DNA of 64,000 nucleotides from Diphasiastrum complanatum (Eukaryota; Streptophyta; Lycopodiopsida; Lycopodiales; Lycopodiaceae): assembly GCA_029204225.1 (NCBI GenBank), contig CM055111.1:31180850-31244849 (forward strand), read 5' to 3'. Shown piece by piece: positions 53,044 to 64,000 of this stretch; position 1 is the stretch's first letter; each line of letters begins with the position of its first letter. Under the pieces are notes generated by a model. It did not search any database. It worked only from the letters and a program-made list of their open reading frames with translations, and was not told the DNA's origin. The position numbers and the translations under genes are program-made.

Positions 53044-56000
53044 GATGATGAAATAATTTTTGAAAGTGAGAGTGATGATGAAAATCATCTAAGAGGAGAC
53101 TCCAGTCAACTACAACAAGATCGAAACAAATTTAGTTAAAATTTGTTCCATCTTTAGACCAATCACATGTTCAACATGTTTTTAACTACGTGTTGCACAC
53201 GCCGATCCATTCATGAGCATGACCAGTTACCAGTACCAACATCTCCACCAACCGATTTTTGGGGGGAGAGAGAGTGGATCTGCTTGGATCCATTGGAGCA
53301 GCCACATAGCAACAACACCCAGCAAGATCGACAGCCAAGTCACAAGTAGACAAGGCTAAAGAAGGCAGATGGGTAATCCAAAGAGACTCAATCAGAAGAA
53401 GTACCTCATTCATGACAAAGATCTTCAGAAAGGGAAATACAAGCATTGGAAAATCAGTCTCCTTCTTCACCCAACCTCTTGCCATACTTCTGTGCCCATT
53501 CTCATGTCTATCGTCCACACCATCTACCGTTGTCACCAACACCCTTCCTTCCATCTGTTTGTTTATCATCAGTAGACTGTTCTTCTGAGAAATTCCCAGT
53601 TTAGATAGTCTTACCGAAGCGGCCAAAAGATCATTACAAATGTCTTGCAAAGACTAACCACCACCTACAATGGTTGATCATCCAAAAGAAGACCTAAGAA
53701 GTAGGCAAAGCAGCTAGAAGAAATAAAGAGAAAGATTCAAGAAGCTGAGGAGGAAAGGACAAAACTTAAGCAACAGTTGAGTCAGATCAGTCTTGATCAA
53801 AAGAAACTCTCTGGAGCAATGATAGTTGAATCCTCTCTTATAAAGCCCAAAGAGATCCAAAAGTAACAGATCAAAAGAAAGAGATGCAGAAAAAAATGAA
53901 AGATGAAGACACCTGTGAACCTGCAAATAAAGCAAGCTCCTCACCCAGCAAGTGGTGGTCAAAGCTCGACATTGCAAGGGTCCAAGGCTGCAACTGTAGA
54001 ACTATCAGTTCCTTCACCCTTCCACTAAGCCTTCATCATGTTTCCTTATCGTTATCAAACCGTCCATCCAAATTTGTTCCTACCACCAATTTCTTGATGA
54101 TGAGTCCATCCCCTTGAGACTGATAACCAAAGTTTGTGCAACCTACTAGATCGAAGAGTTTTCTTAAGACTGGAACTTCGACTAAGAGAAGAACCACGGA
54201 AATATCTAGAAGAAAATGGAGGATACAGACCTCCCAGAAGATAGAATTTGCCAAGAAACCAAAGATGAAACCGTCAATGGCAGATACAAGTGACAAAACA
54301 AGGAGACACATGGAAAGCACTAGAGCATGCAAGTTGTGAAGCTGCTGAGAGCTCTCCAATTTTGAGAATGTCAACCAATTGCAGCAATAAGACATTCTGG
54401 TTAAACTACGACAATTCATGAAAAAAACAGTTTTTGTGATAAAGACTGGCGACAATAAGCACTTAGTTTTATGAAAGTGAACAAGGATCTATGCTTTTCC
54501 AAGTGACGATCGAAGATGCCAATGCAAAGCGAAGTGACATCATCCAATATGAGCTGTAGTGGGTCCTGCAACACATTAGAGGTGGGATGATGTTGACTAA
54601 TTCTGACGAATCCCCAAGATACTCGGACAGAGTAACTCAAGAGCACCTCTCACCTTAGACCGAGGAGGTCTCTAAGAAGACGAGACTAGTGAAGATTGAG
54701 AGCCGAGTATGAGAGTCGAGAAATACTAGCTAGGAAAGACATGCAAGAACTGTGTAAGTCTCATGGTGAATCCCGGAAGATGGAATGACCATGTAGGAAC
54801 TAGTATTTATAGGCAAATGTAATAAATGCAAGTAGACCTCTCTTAAAGAAAGTAGAGTGAGACACCTTTTGATGGTGACCTCTAGTGGAGAGCATTCTTT
54901 CACTTGTAATTTGTGAAATGTGGAAATTTCACTAGGATGCCGCCTAATAAGCCTTCTTGCTTATTTAAGAAACTCCCTCGTCATGTAGAGGAGCTTTTTG
55001 AGAATTGTATCAACTCCATGCTGAAATGAGGAGAGCCTCCATGAGTTAGATGCATCCATAGAGTGGAATAGATTTCTTGTTTTCTTGTGGATTAATGTAG
55101 GAATCAGCATTCAGGTAAACTAAATAGGCTAGATCTGTGGTGTAAATCTTGCATATCCTCTAACATTCCAGTTCTTGATGTTCTTGTGATGTCCAATAAA
55201 CAAAAGATTGGTTGGTATCTTGATTCTTGGACTTCTAACATGCTGTAGATTAGTTTTGTTTCTTATTTTGTCAATTTATGCAAGTGTAGCTAAGTGTTAG
55301 TAAAATACAGGCTCTGATTCAGTCCGTTTTAAGTGTAGGTAGCTGTAGACACGACTGAACGTTCATTTGGGCTGCATGTTGATCTTTGAATGACCGTTCT
55401 TGGCTTGCATCCCTGTTAGAATGTAAGTGCAAACTAGCATGCAATTCAACCTATTTTGCATCTAATTGGCAAGAGCTTTCGCACATCACAATAAAACTAG
55501 AAATAATTGATCTTCACATCCTGTCACACACGTGGAAAGTATATTACTTTGTTCAGATTCAGATCTATTCATTAGACACAAAAAATATCACATTCATCAT
55601 TCATCAATTCCTCATTAAAGAGCAAACTTGCCAAAATCACCATCTCTTGATAATCTCTCAAAGTATGTACAAAATGAGCCATCAATCCATATGAAATGAT
55701 CTCGGATATGAGATTAGGTAGAGTTCCATTAGGGGTAGACTCTAAACCCCTGGCTATCAAAGGCTTAGATCATGCATAATTACCCTCTTGGTAGCTCGAG
55801 TCAACTCTCTTACAAAAGTAGGTGGCCGACCTCATAAAAAATCTCAAATCTAGGAACGTCATGATATAATTCACTTTAGAAAAGTATGAGTGGGTTCTTA
55901 GGTAGCCAACCCGTGAGTTTTTCTTTTGATGACTGTTTGACGACCGTTCTATGCATAATTTTATTAATGCTAAGTTGGTGCAGAAGTTGCAGTTGGCAAC

Positions 56001-56430
56001 TGCACCAAGTGACCACAATGGTGGGGAGCAGCAGGTCTAGTAGCTCTTTGTCCCCCACGTGCCGTTGAAGATTTAGGGCTATGTAGATAATTTATCTTTT
56101 CATGTTATGAATTTTTCTAAGGTAATTTTAATTCTATGTAAAGAGTGGTTTTATGCTAGGAATGAGTCCTTAAAAAAAATTATGTTTCTCATAGTATCTC
56201 TTTCTTGCATAGTGACTCATTGGTTTGTATTAAAGGTGATGAGCCTGATCTACCTTTTGTAACTGCTCATAAGGCTAATCAATGTAGTTTGGATTTTGAG
56301 TATTAGTCATATTTATGTCATCTGGAAGATGAATCGATGTTTCATCTTTTTCTAAAGAATTGTCTTTTTTAGATGTTAATCTATAATCTTCGCCTGAGGG
56401 CAGAATCTTTAAGAGAATTAGGAAGGAATA
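53044..56430. other. No confidently recognised gene
   Basis: Frames here are short. A plus-strand coiled-coil-like run (KQLEEIKRKIQEAEEERTKL) lies near 53,710-53,810, with broken open pieces to 54,460, perhaps remains of a retroelement or captured gene. The 154-codon minus frame at 53,186-53,650 has no recognisable motif. From 55,350 to 56,430 nothing is recognised apart from a run-in to Gypsy pol. Confidence 0.4.
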
Positions 56431-56439
56431 TACTAATAT

Positions 56440-56812
56440 ATTCTTTGAGCAGTTGCCTAAGGGTCTTTTCCCCTCACGGGGAGTAGACCATCATATAGAT
56501 CTTCTTCCCGATAGCTCTCCTGTATCGTTTTTGCCCTACAAGATGAGACGGAAGGAAGAAGACGAAGTTGCTAGTCAACTTAAAGAGTTATTACGTAAGG
56601 GTCATATTATACCCAATAAGTCCTCTTTGGGAGCTCCTATTTTGTTAATCGGCAAGAAAGACAATGGTATTCATCTTTGTGTCGATTAGAAAAAGCTTAA
56701 TAAAATGACTATTAAGAACCGTTATCCCTTACCTCAGATGGATGACCTAATGGACCAATTGAATGGTGCTAAGTATTTCACCAAATTGGACCTTAGGTCA
56801 GGGTGTTTCCAA
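56440..56812 (+). pseudogene. Gypsy reverse transcriptase, N-terminal fragment
   Basis: PKGLFPSRGVDHHIDLLPDS, ELLRKGHIIPNKSSLGAPIL, KKDNGIHLCVD then a stop, [20 protein letters not shown] and [10 protein letters not shown]: the opening half of Ty3/Gypsy RT up to the first Asp of the active site. Breaks off before the YxDD motif. Confidence 0.88.
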
Positions 56813-56970
56813 AGCGTGCCTCTAGTCGATGGACTACTCGACAACAAGTCAGACGAAGAAGTTGCTATTACTCAGCAATAACAAATCCAAGAACTAGATC
56901 ATCAGCCGATGCCACTTCCTCCAAGAAGATCAAACCGAGTGCACACATAGCCCACGAGGTACATTCTTGA
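56813..56970 (+). pseudogene. Copia linker fragment
   Basis: [13 protein letters not shown], then PMPLPPRRSNRVHT, the proline/arginine linker between Copia integrase and RT. Joined directly to Gypsy RT on the left. Confidence 0.55.
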
Positions 56971-56974
56971 GTTT

Positions 56975-57470
56975 GCATGTCTTTTAATGCAAGAGTCGAC
57001 TACTATCGAAAAGGCTTTTCTTTTATTACCCTTTTTAGTTTTTCTTTTGGCTTTCTTCACTCCCTTAAGAAAATTCGTTAGAGACAATGCAATCTAGGCA
57101 TAGTCTTTAATGAATTTATGAAAAAACCCTGTGAAGCCCAAAAAAATTTAACTTCCCTAATGGTTTTTAGGGCCAAGTACGAACTTTTTGGACCTTATCG
57201 TATCGATCTCTAGACCTCGATCGAAAACGATATGTCCCAAATACTTGAGCCTTGTTTGAATGAACTCACACTTAGAATCCTTAGCATAAAGCTTTGCTTG
57301 ACTTAGATTATCTAAGATTGTATGCAAATGCGCCTCGTGCTCCTCAAGAGTCTTACTGTAAATCAATATGTCATCAAACAATACCACGAGAAACTTCCTT
57401 AGATATGGACGAAGAATATCGTTCATCATCTGTTGGAAGGTTGTCGGGGTATTAGTTAGACCAAGAGTAA
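56975..57470 (-). pseudogene. Gypsy reverse transcriptase, C-terminal fragment
   Basis: Minus strand: [40 protein letters not shown] (FDD active-site motif), [16 protein letters not shown], then FLGFTGFFHKFIKDYA and LTNFLKGVKKAKRKTKKG into the connection domain. Stops occur after the YLGH segment. Its 5' side abuts Copia sequence. Confidence 0.88.
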
Positions 57471-58208
57471 AACTAAAAATTTGTAATAGCTAGAATGAAA
57501 ACCAGTTTAGCCAAAGGCTCGAATTGTCATATCGGAAGCAGAGGCATCGAAGGTTTGCATGGAACTTTGCCTTTGCCTTTGAAGTCATCGAACTGATCCT
57601 CGATAAAGACTGTATCCCTAATGAATAAAATCTGCTAGGTATCAGAGTCGTATAGCTTGTAAGTATTGTCAGATGAAGTGTATCCGATAAGGATGGTCTT
57701 GAGACCTTGGAAGTTGAATTTCTTTCTCGTCTCCTTCGGGATCCGTGCATAGGCAATGCATCTGAACACACAAAGGTTCTTCATTGAAGCCTTATAACCT
57801 ATCCAGACCTCATGTGTGTTTTGCCTATGAGGGCCTTAGTCAAACATATGTTTTGGACGTAAGTTGTAGTGGAGATAGTTTCAGCCCAGAAGCTCTTCGG
57901 CAAAGATTCATGTGTTAGCATACATTTGGCTGACTCGACCAGGGCACGATTCTTTCTCTCAGCTAAGCCATTAGATTGAGGTGAATAAGGAGTGATAAAT
58001 TGTTGTTCAATGCCTTGGCTCTGGCAGTACTCCTTGAATACGGTAGAGATGTACTCTCCACCATTGTTGAACCTCAGGCCGTTGATTTGTTTGCCAATTT
58101 CTTTCTCTGCATGCTTCTTGAAGATTCTAAAACAATTGAAACCTTTAGATTTCTTCTTGATAAAGTACACCAAACAATCCTCTAGCAACATGCTGATGGC
58201 TTGATTTA
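57233..58208. repeat. 976-bp duplication, donor-side copy
   Basis: Identical in length to 60,414-61,389, without indels and with about eight to ten substitutions. This copy is the likely source, because the Gypsy RT sequence continues past its left edge here but not at the other copy. Confidence 0.9.
57480..58204 (-). pseudogene. Copia integrase fragment
   Basis: Minus strand: VYFIKKKSKGFNCFRIFKKH, LRFNNGGEYIST (Asn where the second catalytic Asp is expected), ITPYSPQSNGLAERKNRALV (Glu present) and CMLTHESLPKSFWAE, open for 130 codons. The post-integrase segment follows (ETRKKFNFQGLKTILIGYTS). Same family as the relic at 1,225 but without the MITE. Confidence 0.87.
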
Positions 58209-59960
58209 AATGGTTTCATGAGCAGTTTATTGACTAGATAGTCTTGACAAGTAGATAATTTGACTGGATAATCGAGATCAACAACAATAGATTGTTTAGA
58301 CATTTGTTGTACAAAAGAATAATTCAGGTGATGTCGTGCTATACCAACAGGTTTAATATAGATTTTGTAGTGAAAAGCATCGTTCCCACAGAGGATAGCG
58401 TTAGAAAGTTATGTTTTTGGTGTAATTATGGCAGGTGGTTTCAAATGTTATTCTGGTTGTCGACAGACATTAAAAAGTAACCAGTATTACTTATATTTGG
58501 AATGGGTAATGTTAACGAATTCAGAACAACAATCTGGCCTCTATCGAATTGAAGGAAGCGCGTTCTACAAATGAAATGTTATCAGAGTAGTACAGCAGAC
58601 TACACTCTAGCTGACTAAGGTGTCAACAAAGAATCGGGAATTGTTCAATGTATTCACGACTGCGCAAACAATTAATTAATCGAATTCGTGAACTATTCGT
58701 TCCTAGACAATAGTCCTCAACAACTAAAGAGCACGAATGGTTTTAGAGCATGTTAGAAAATTATGTCAATGCCAATCAGGAAAAAAGATCAGAGACTCAA
58801 TTCTTCAGACAGGGACTGTCATCTCATTTGTATACATACAACTTAATTCAATGATCGTGCTAGACTGCACAAAGATAGTCATTATTCGAGTGTCGAAAAG
58901 AAAGTATTTGTGACAGACGAATAAGATAATTTTAAGACAATTCTTTAGAGCATGCTTTATGGAAACACAGCAAATGACTGTAATGCACTAGAGCGTCTGT
59001 CTGATCAGAGAGTAATTCATGAAATGTGTTAGAGATTGTTAGCAGGCTTAAGATCACTCACACTCAACAGTGCAGAGAACAGAGATAAGAGAGAATAACT
59101 CACAAAACTCTATTCACTTCTTCAATCTCTTACATAAGCATATCTCTCTCGATGATTGAGACTGAAGTTTGAGATCAATATATGTTCTACGGGGCAAACA
59201 AACACACCTCTTAAACAATAGGTGCGTCGCTCCTGTGAAAGGGTCTAGTTAAGAATTATACTGAAAATACGTTCAACTATACCATAAGAGGTATACTTAA
59301 CTAGGAGTTAAAGTTACTTTAGTTTAACATGTCTTTTCATAACTAGTCGTTTCGTATGGACGGCCTAGTTAAGGGTTATCCAAGGCAATGTCTTTTCCTA
59401 TTAAAGGTCTAGCCCTTAATTTATAAGGCAAGTACCTAGGAGATATATTCTCGAAAAATGACTTAGGCCTCTTCATAATTTATACTTAACCAGCTCATAT
59501 CTTCATTTTCCAGTATATTATGCCATATTTATGTTGATATTCAATTTTTGACATTTGTGTGGCATCACATATCCCCTTCCTCAAATGTGAAACGTCCTCG
59601 TGAACATATCATCTTTATTTCAAGGATTACCCGAAAAACATTTTTGTTCGTCAGATTTTTGTTGAGGCGAAAAAAAATATTTCTTCATATGATTCGTCCT
59701 TTAGATATTTCTTCAGAGAATATGTGTCTTGTTGTTGCGTTGAGTAGGTTGATTTCGAGAGAGAGATCAACTAGACGAAAGAGAAGAATTCATGAAAAAA
59801 TCAGGCTCTATAACAAGACGAAACAAAACAAAACTTAAACGAGCTCTCAAATTGATTTACGCTTATAGCCAAGTAATCGCGAAGTGAAACAAAACGAAAC
59901 ACAAAGCAAAAACATTTGCGAATAAAATCGATTCATGTGGAATTCAGATATGATTGCTGG
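58209..59960. other. No recognised gene; probable LTR-type sequence
   Basis: No frame with a recognisable product. Text such as agagaataactcacaaaact and tctcgatgattgagactgaa has an LTR-like character, but no paired copy exists here. Confidence 0.35.
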
Positions 59961-59969
59961 TCACTGACA

Positions 59970-60413
59970 GGGTGTTGGCAATGTACCTATGCAGGTTCCT
60001 GATGGTAAAATCAAGAATATCCCTAATGTGCTTTATGTTCCTGGACTCAAAAAGAGTTTGCTTTCTGTTGGAGTAATGGCAAATCAACATTTTAAGGTTG
60101 AATTTGTCAAGGATGGATTCCTTATGAAGGATATGAACCACAACCATAAAGTGGTGGCGAAAGGTTATAAAGATAGTGACTGTGGCCTTTATAAATTGGA
60201 TGCTACAAGACCAGGAGAATATGGTTTGGCTATCTCAACAGCATCTCAATCTGAGTTGTGGCACAGAAGACTTGGTCACTTGAACTATGGGAGCTTAAGA
60301 TTGATGGTGAAGCTGAAGATGGTAATAGGATTACCAGCATTACAGGATGATCATCATGCCATATCTGAAGTATGTGTCATGGGAAAGCATCACAGGGAGA
60401 CATTCGAGAAAAG
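59970..60413 (+). pseudogene. Copia GAG-pre-integrase fragment
   Basis: Open plus frame: KIKNIPNVLYVPGLKKSLLS, KVVAKGYKDSDCGLYKLDAT, LWHRRLGHLNYGSLRLMVKL and CVMGKHHRETFEKS, i.e. protease tail and HHCC zinc region before integrase. Cut at 60,413 by the inverted 976-bp segment; sequence resumes at 61,390 in RT. Confidence 0.88.
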
Positions 60414-61389
60414 TGTCCCAAATACTTGAGCCTTGTTTGAATGAACTCACACTTAGACTCCTTAGCATAAAGCTTTGCTTGCCTTAGATTATCTAAGATT
60501 GTATGCAAATGCGCCTCGTGCTCCTCAAGAGTCTTACTGTAAATCAATATGTCATCAAACAATACCACGAGAAACTTCCTTAGATATGGACGAAGAATAT
60601 CATTCATCATCTGTTGGAAGGTTGTCGGGGTATTAGTTAGACCAAGAGTAAAACTAAAAATTTGTAATAGCTAGAATGAAAACCAGTTTAGCCAAAGGCT
60701 CGAATTGTCATATCGGAAGCAGAGGCATCGAAGGTTCGCATGGAACTTTGCCTTTGTCTTTGAAGTCATCGAACTGATCCTCGATAAAGACTGTATCCCT
60801 AATGAATAAAATCTGCTAGGTATCAGAGTCGTATAGCTTGTAAGTATTGTCAGATGAAGTGTATCCGATAAGGATGGTCTTGAGACCTTGGAAGTTGAAT
60901 TTCTTTCTCGTCTCCTTCGGGATCCGTGCATAGGCAATGCATCTGAACACACAAAGGTTCTTCATTGAAGCCTTATAACCTGTCCAGACCTCATGTGTGT
61001 TTTGCCTATGAGGGCCTTAGTCAAACATATGTTTTGGACGTAAGTTGTAGTGGAGATAGTTTTAGCCCAGAAGCTCTTCGACAAAGATTCATGTGTTAGC
61101 ATACATTTGGCTGACTCGACCAGGGCACGATTCTTTCTCTCAGCTAAGCCATTAGATTGAGGTGAATAAGGAGTGATAAATTGTTGTTCAATGCCTTGGC
61201 TCTGGCAGTACTCCTTGAATACGGTAGAGATGTACTCTCCACCATTGTTGAACCTCAGGCCGTTGATTTGTTTGCCAATTTCTTTCTCTGCATGCTTCTT
61301 GAAGATTCTAAAACAATTGAAACCTTTAGATTTCTTCTTGATAAAGTACACCAAACAATCCTCTAGCAACATGCTGATGGCTTGATTTA
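60414..61389 (-). pseudogene. Inverted 976-bp insert (Gypsy RT plus Copia integrase pieces)
   Basis: Copy of 57,233-58,208 containing minus-strand Gypsy RT ([12 protein letters not shown]) at 60,414-60,660 and Copia integrase at 60,660-61,389. It lies against the plus-strand Copia around it, where that element's integrase and RT N-terminus should be. Confidence 0.9.
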
Positions 61390-62423
61390 GCATGGTATGG
61401 ACGCATTGACAATTACTTTCTTTCTCATGAGTCTGTAAGAACAAATTCAGATCCAAATCTTTATGTTTTTATGAATGAAGATAACATTGCCTTGATTGTA
61501 TTTTATGTTGATGATATCATTATCACGGGCAATGATGAGAATCTCATCCATTCTATCAAAGCCAACTTATGCAAGCAATTTGAGATGACAAATTTAGATG
61601 GCAAACTGACAGTGATATCAGGTTATGTCAAAACAAGTATGTGCATGAGATACTAGAGATATTTCGCATGACAGAATGCAAACCTTCCATCACCCCTTGC
61701 GAAGCTGGTAAGAAATTATCTCGTATTGATGATAGTGCACATGTTGACGCTACTTTATTTCGTCGGCTAGTTGGAAGTTTGATATATCTTACGACTACAT
61801 GTCCTGATATCTGCTATGTTGTAAGTCTGATTAGCCAATTCATGTCATCACCCACTTTGGACCATTGGAAAGCTATGAAAAGGATTTTGAGTTATGTGAA
61901 AGATACACCTAACCTTGGCCTGATCTACAAAGGACAAAGTGCTTTACCTAAGTGGCAGGGTTATGTTGATGTTGATTGGGCAGGAAATGTAGATGATAGA
62001 AAGTCAACAACAGGTTATGCCTTCAAGTTTGGTAACGGTTGTTTTTCATGGTCTAGCAAGAAGCAAGATACTATTTCTCTTTTTTCTATAGAAGCCGAAT
62101 ATAAAGCATTAAGTTTTGCCACCTAGGAAGCTATTTGGTTGCGTAAGTTGTTATGTGAAATTGGCATGAAACATATAAATCCTACTGTTATTTTCTGTGA
62201 TAGCCAAAGTGGAATACAATTGGCTAAGAATCATGTCTTTCACGCGAGGGCAAAACATATTGAGGTAAAATATTACTTACTGTGTGAAAAGCTACAATCT
62301 AAAGATATAAGTATTGTACACTATTCTACGTTGTTACAAGTTGCTGATATATTTACGAAAGCTTTATGTAAGGAGAAGTTTGAAACTTTTAGAACCAAAC
62401 TTGGCTTAGATCTGGTTATGTAA
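61390..62423 (+). pseudogene. Copia reverse transcriptase C-terminus and RNase H
   Basis: AWYGRIDNYFLSHE, SDPNLYVFMNEDNIALIVFY and an intact YVDD (61,504-61,515, YVDDIIITGNDENLIHSIKA). A frame change near 61,640 is followed by RNase H: RRLVGSLIYLTTTCPDICYV, VDVDWAGNVDDRKSTTGYAF, SIEAEYKALSFAT, a TAG at 62,124, then VIFCDSQSGIQLAKNHVFHA, RAKHIEVKYYLL and VADIFTKAL. The first catalytic triad residues are present, but the stop and the missing integrase kill it. Confidence 0.9.
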
Positions 62424-62735
62424 AAAGTCTTTACTTGTAATACTATCATAGAGGTATGTTCCATGAATAGAGTAAACTTTTAATTAAAGAAAGACATTGA
62501 TCATCTAGGGAGAGAGTTAAAATATAAATGATCGACTTGTACAGTGCTTTCTTATTTCGACGGCACCACGTGTGCTCAAATCTAGAATTATCGGGCCGTG
62601 TTTCTTTTACGAGCTCTTTGAGTGCTTTTAAGCAGCTTGATCTTTGTACTTGCTTATCAGTTTGAATATACAATTTGTTGGAGAGCAATTTTGTTGTCTT
62701 GTCTTATTGCACTTGATGTTGTGCTGTGGTGATTG
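62424..62735 (+). other. Sequence after Copia pol, 3' LTR not delimited
   Basis: This is where a polypurine tract and 3' LTR should start. A purine run (gggagagag) occurs near 62,509, but no second copy exists to fix LTR ends. Confidence 0.35.
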
Positions 62736-62739
62736 ATTC

Positions 62740-63790
62740 GGTCAGGTTTTTAAACTGTATTCTCAACTCCTTCGGCAACAAATAAATTGATGACCGTAGT
62801 CAGATTCACTTCCCCAATTGGTGTATAGTCAGGAAACAAACTAGTGAGATGTAAATCTTCCTTAGATTCTTCTGTCATCGGTTGGAATAGTAGTTTCTCA
62901 ATTGTTTTGTCACCCACCGGTCACAGTGTTGAATCAAGTCGTCCGTTATGTGTTTGTAATCGAATATTCTATCCATTGGTAGTGATAGTTACTACTCTTG
63001 TTGCCCATTCAAGCACTGCTTTGGCGGCTCTTAGCCAAGGCTTGCCTAATAGAACTCGATAGACATCCACGTCTTTTGGTAATCGTAGAACAACAAAGTT
63101 CAACAAGAATTGCAACTCTTTAATACTGACTTTCTTGTATGATTAGCCATGTGAATGACTAATTGACTCTTCTGCAGGGGTAAATTAGTTAATTTAGTGT
63201 AGGTGTCTTCATACACGATATTGACACCTGCTCCTCCATCAATCTGGATGATGCTAATGTCGATGCCTTGAATGGTTATCTCCAATGTTGGAACAATGTC
63301 TTGCTCCGTAGATTGTACAATAATGTTAACTGCTACTAAAGACAGTCGTTCTAGTAGCCTACAGCTAGGTAGCTTCGTACATATGGATTCCACCAAATAA
63401 GGTGCAATCTCAATCAATTGACCGACTATAATCTAAAATTTATAATCGCTCACAAAGTTTGCAATTTGGTTAGTTACATTATCAGCTAATTCTCGATCTC
63501 TTTTCATGATCTGAAGATGATTTTGCATCTGATTTGATGGAACTCTTAGTCTTTGAATCGGTGTCAAATTCAAATTCTGACAAACTGCTTCTTCTATGGT
63601 GTTGTCGATGCTGACAATAGTTCTCCCTTGTTTCTTCTTCCTCTAATCGGTGAGCAACTTCCACAATACGTTCCAATAGCTGATTATGTAAGGACATGGT
63701 GCCTCTCCTAAGCACTTTATGGAGACCACGGCGGAAATACTTGATGTGTCGATTACAGAAACAACGAAAAAATGGCAACCGAACCAAAAA
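62740..63790 (-). pseudogene. Gypsy gag end and protease fragment
   Basis: Minus strand: Gag C-terminus (HKVLRRGTMSLHNQLLERIV, VAHRLEEEETRENYCQHRQH) at 63,787-63,482; then retropepsin text (LEITIQGIDISIIQIDGGAG, VNIVYEDTYTKL) at 63,417-63,100; then, after a frame change, LLGRPWLRAAKAVLEWA-type text near 63,060-62,990. Frame breaks and absence of RT make it a relic. Confidence 0.75.
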
Positions 63791-63794
63791 GGTG

Positions 63795-64000
63795 CAAAAT
63801 CAGGGTTTTGACAAAATCACAAAAAATTGAATATCTCAAAATCTATATGCATATCCAAAAACTTGATATGCAGTCTATTAGCCACCAGTTAGGCTAATCC
63901 AATGATCCAAAAATCGGCCAAATCCAACATGTGAACTAAAAAATTGGAATTGATCAAGATTATAAACCTATATAGGATTTTGATCTACAAAAAATCCAAT
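63795..64000 (-). repeat. Leader of a Copia related to the young element, at window edge
   Basis: Read on the minus strand this aligns with the leader at 27,960-28,160 of the young Copia. It shares gagatattcaattttttgtg, attttgtcaaaaccct and tgatcaattcc in the same order. The similarity is moderate. The 5' LTR would lie beyond the right edge; the Gag side is replaced by Gypsy gag at 63,790. Confidence 0.7.

Noticed and set aside
53186-53650. 154-codon minus-strand frame
   Set aside because: No recognisable motif or repeat copy, and composition consistent with chance; not called as a gene.

Overview
The window is plant nuclear DNA, AT-rich and built almost wholly from LTR-retrotransposon debris, with one credible host gene. 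Plant origin rests on four things seen directly: Ty1/Copia and Ty3/Gypsy elements of plant type (initiator-Met tRNA primer site TGGTATCAGAGC, UBN2-like Gag, Gypsy integrase with chromovirus-like tail), a plant-style CACTA (En/Spm) transposase, long GA/CT microsatellites, and a gene of the plant-specific BYPASS1/ROH1 (DUF793) family. Gene density (about one host gene in 64 kb) and the depth of nesting point to a large, repeat-rich genome. I cannot name the species.

Layout. (1) 1-10.7 kb and 15.3-25.9 kb are two copies of one composite block, offset by about 15.34 kb. Each copy holds, in the same order, a minus-strand Copia relic carrying a 375-bp MITE-like insertion, a second Copia gag relic, a 1.9-kb AT-rich noncoding block, a Gypsy integrase relic and the last ~30 codons of the BPS1-like gene. 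A 380-bp sequence is present in opposite orientation at both sides of each block. (2) 10.8-14.9 kb holds the 3' end of a Gypsy chromovirus with its LTR, then a Copia gag fragment fused to a truncated BPS1-like copy that keeps its TATA box and leader. (3) 26.4-35.3 kb is an old Copia interrupted by a young, structurally complete 5,327-bp Copia (27,173-32,499). The young element has LTRs that read as identical and a GAAAG target duplication. Its single 1,140-codon ORF encodes Gag and protease and then an unusual region with only a degenerate reverse-transcriptase-like stretch (YDGD where YVDD is expected). (4) 37.9-42.3 kb holds a third copy of the AT-rich block, another gag fragment, and the intact 314-codon BPS1-like gene with a TATA box. 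(5) 42.3-45.8 kb is Copia and Gypsy-LTR debris. (6) 45.9-53.0 kb is a CACTA-like element: a palindrome array, a divergent minus-strand multi-exon gene, split transposase domains, and a decayed SET-domain-like sequence lying between transposase exons. (7) 53-64 kb is scrambled Gypsy and Copia fragments, including a 976-bp indel-free duplication inserted backwards into another Copia.

How it fits together. The BPS1-like gene appears as one intact copy, one 5' fragment with promoter and two 3' tails, so the host locus has been repeatedly copied and broken together with its retrotransposon neighbours. Gag sequences of the young Copia's family occur at both the intact and the truncated BPS1-like locus. 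A leader resembling that family's also lies at the right edge on the minus strand, so the family is important to this region's history. All assignments come from reading the sequence by eye; no database search was run.
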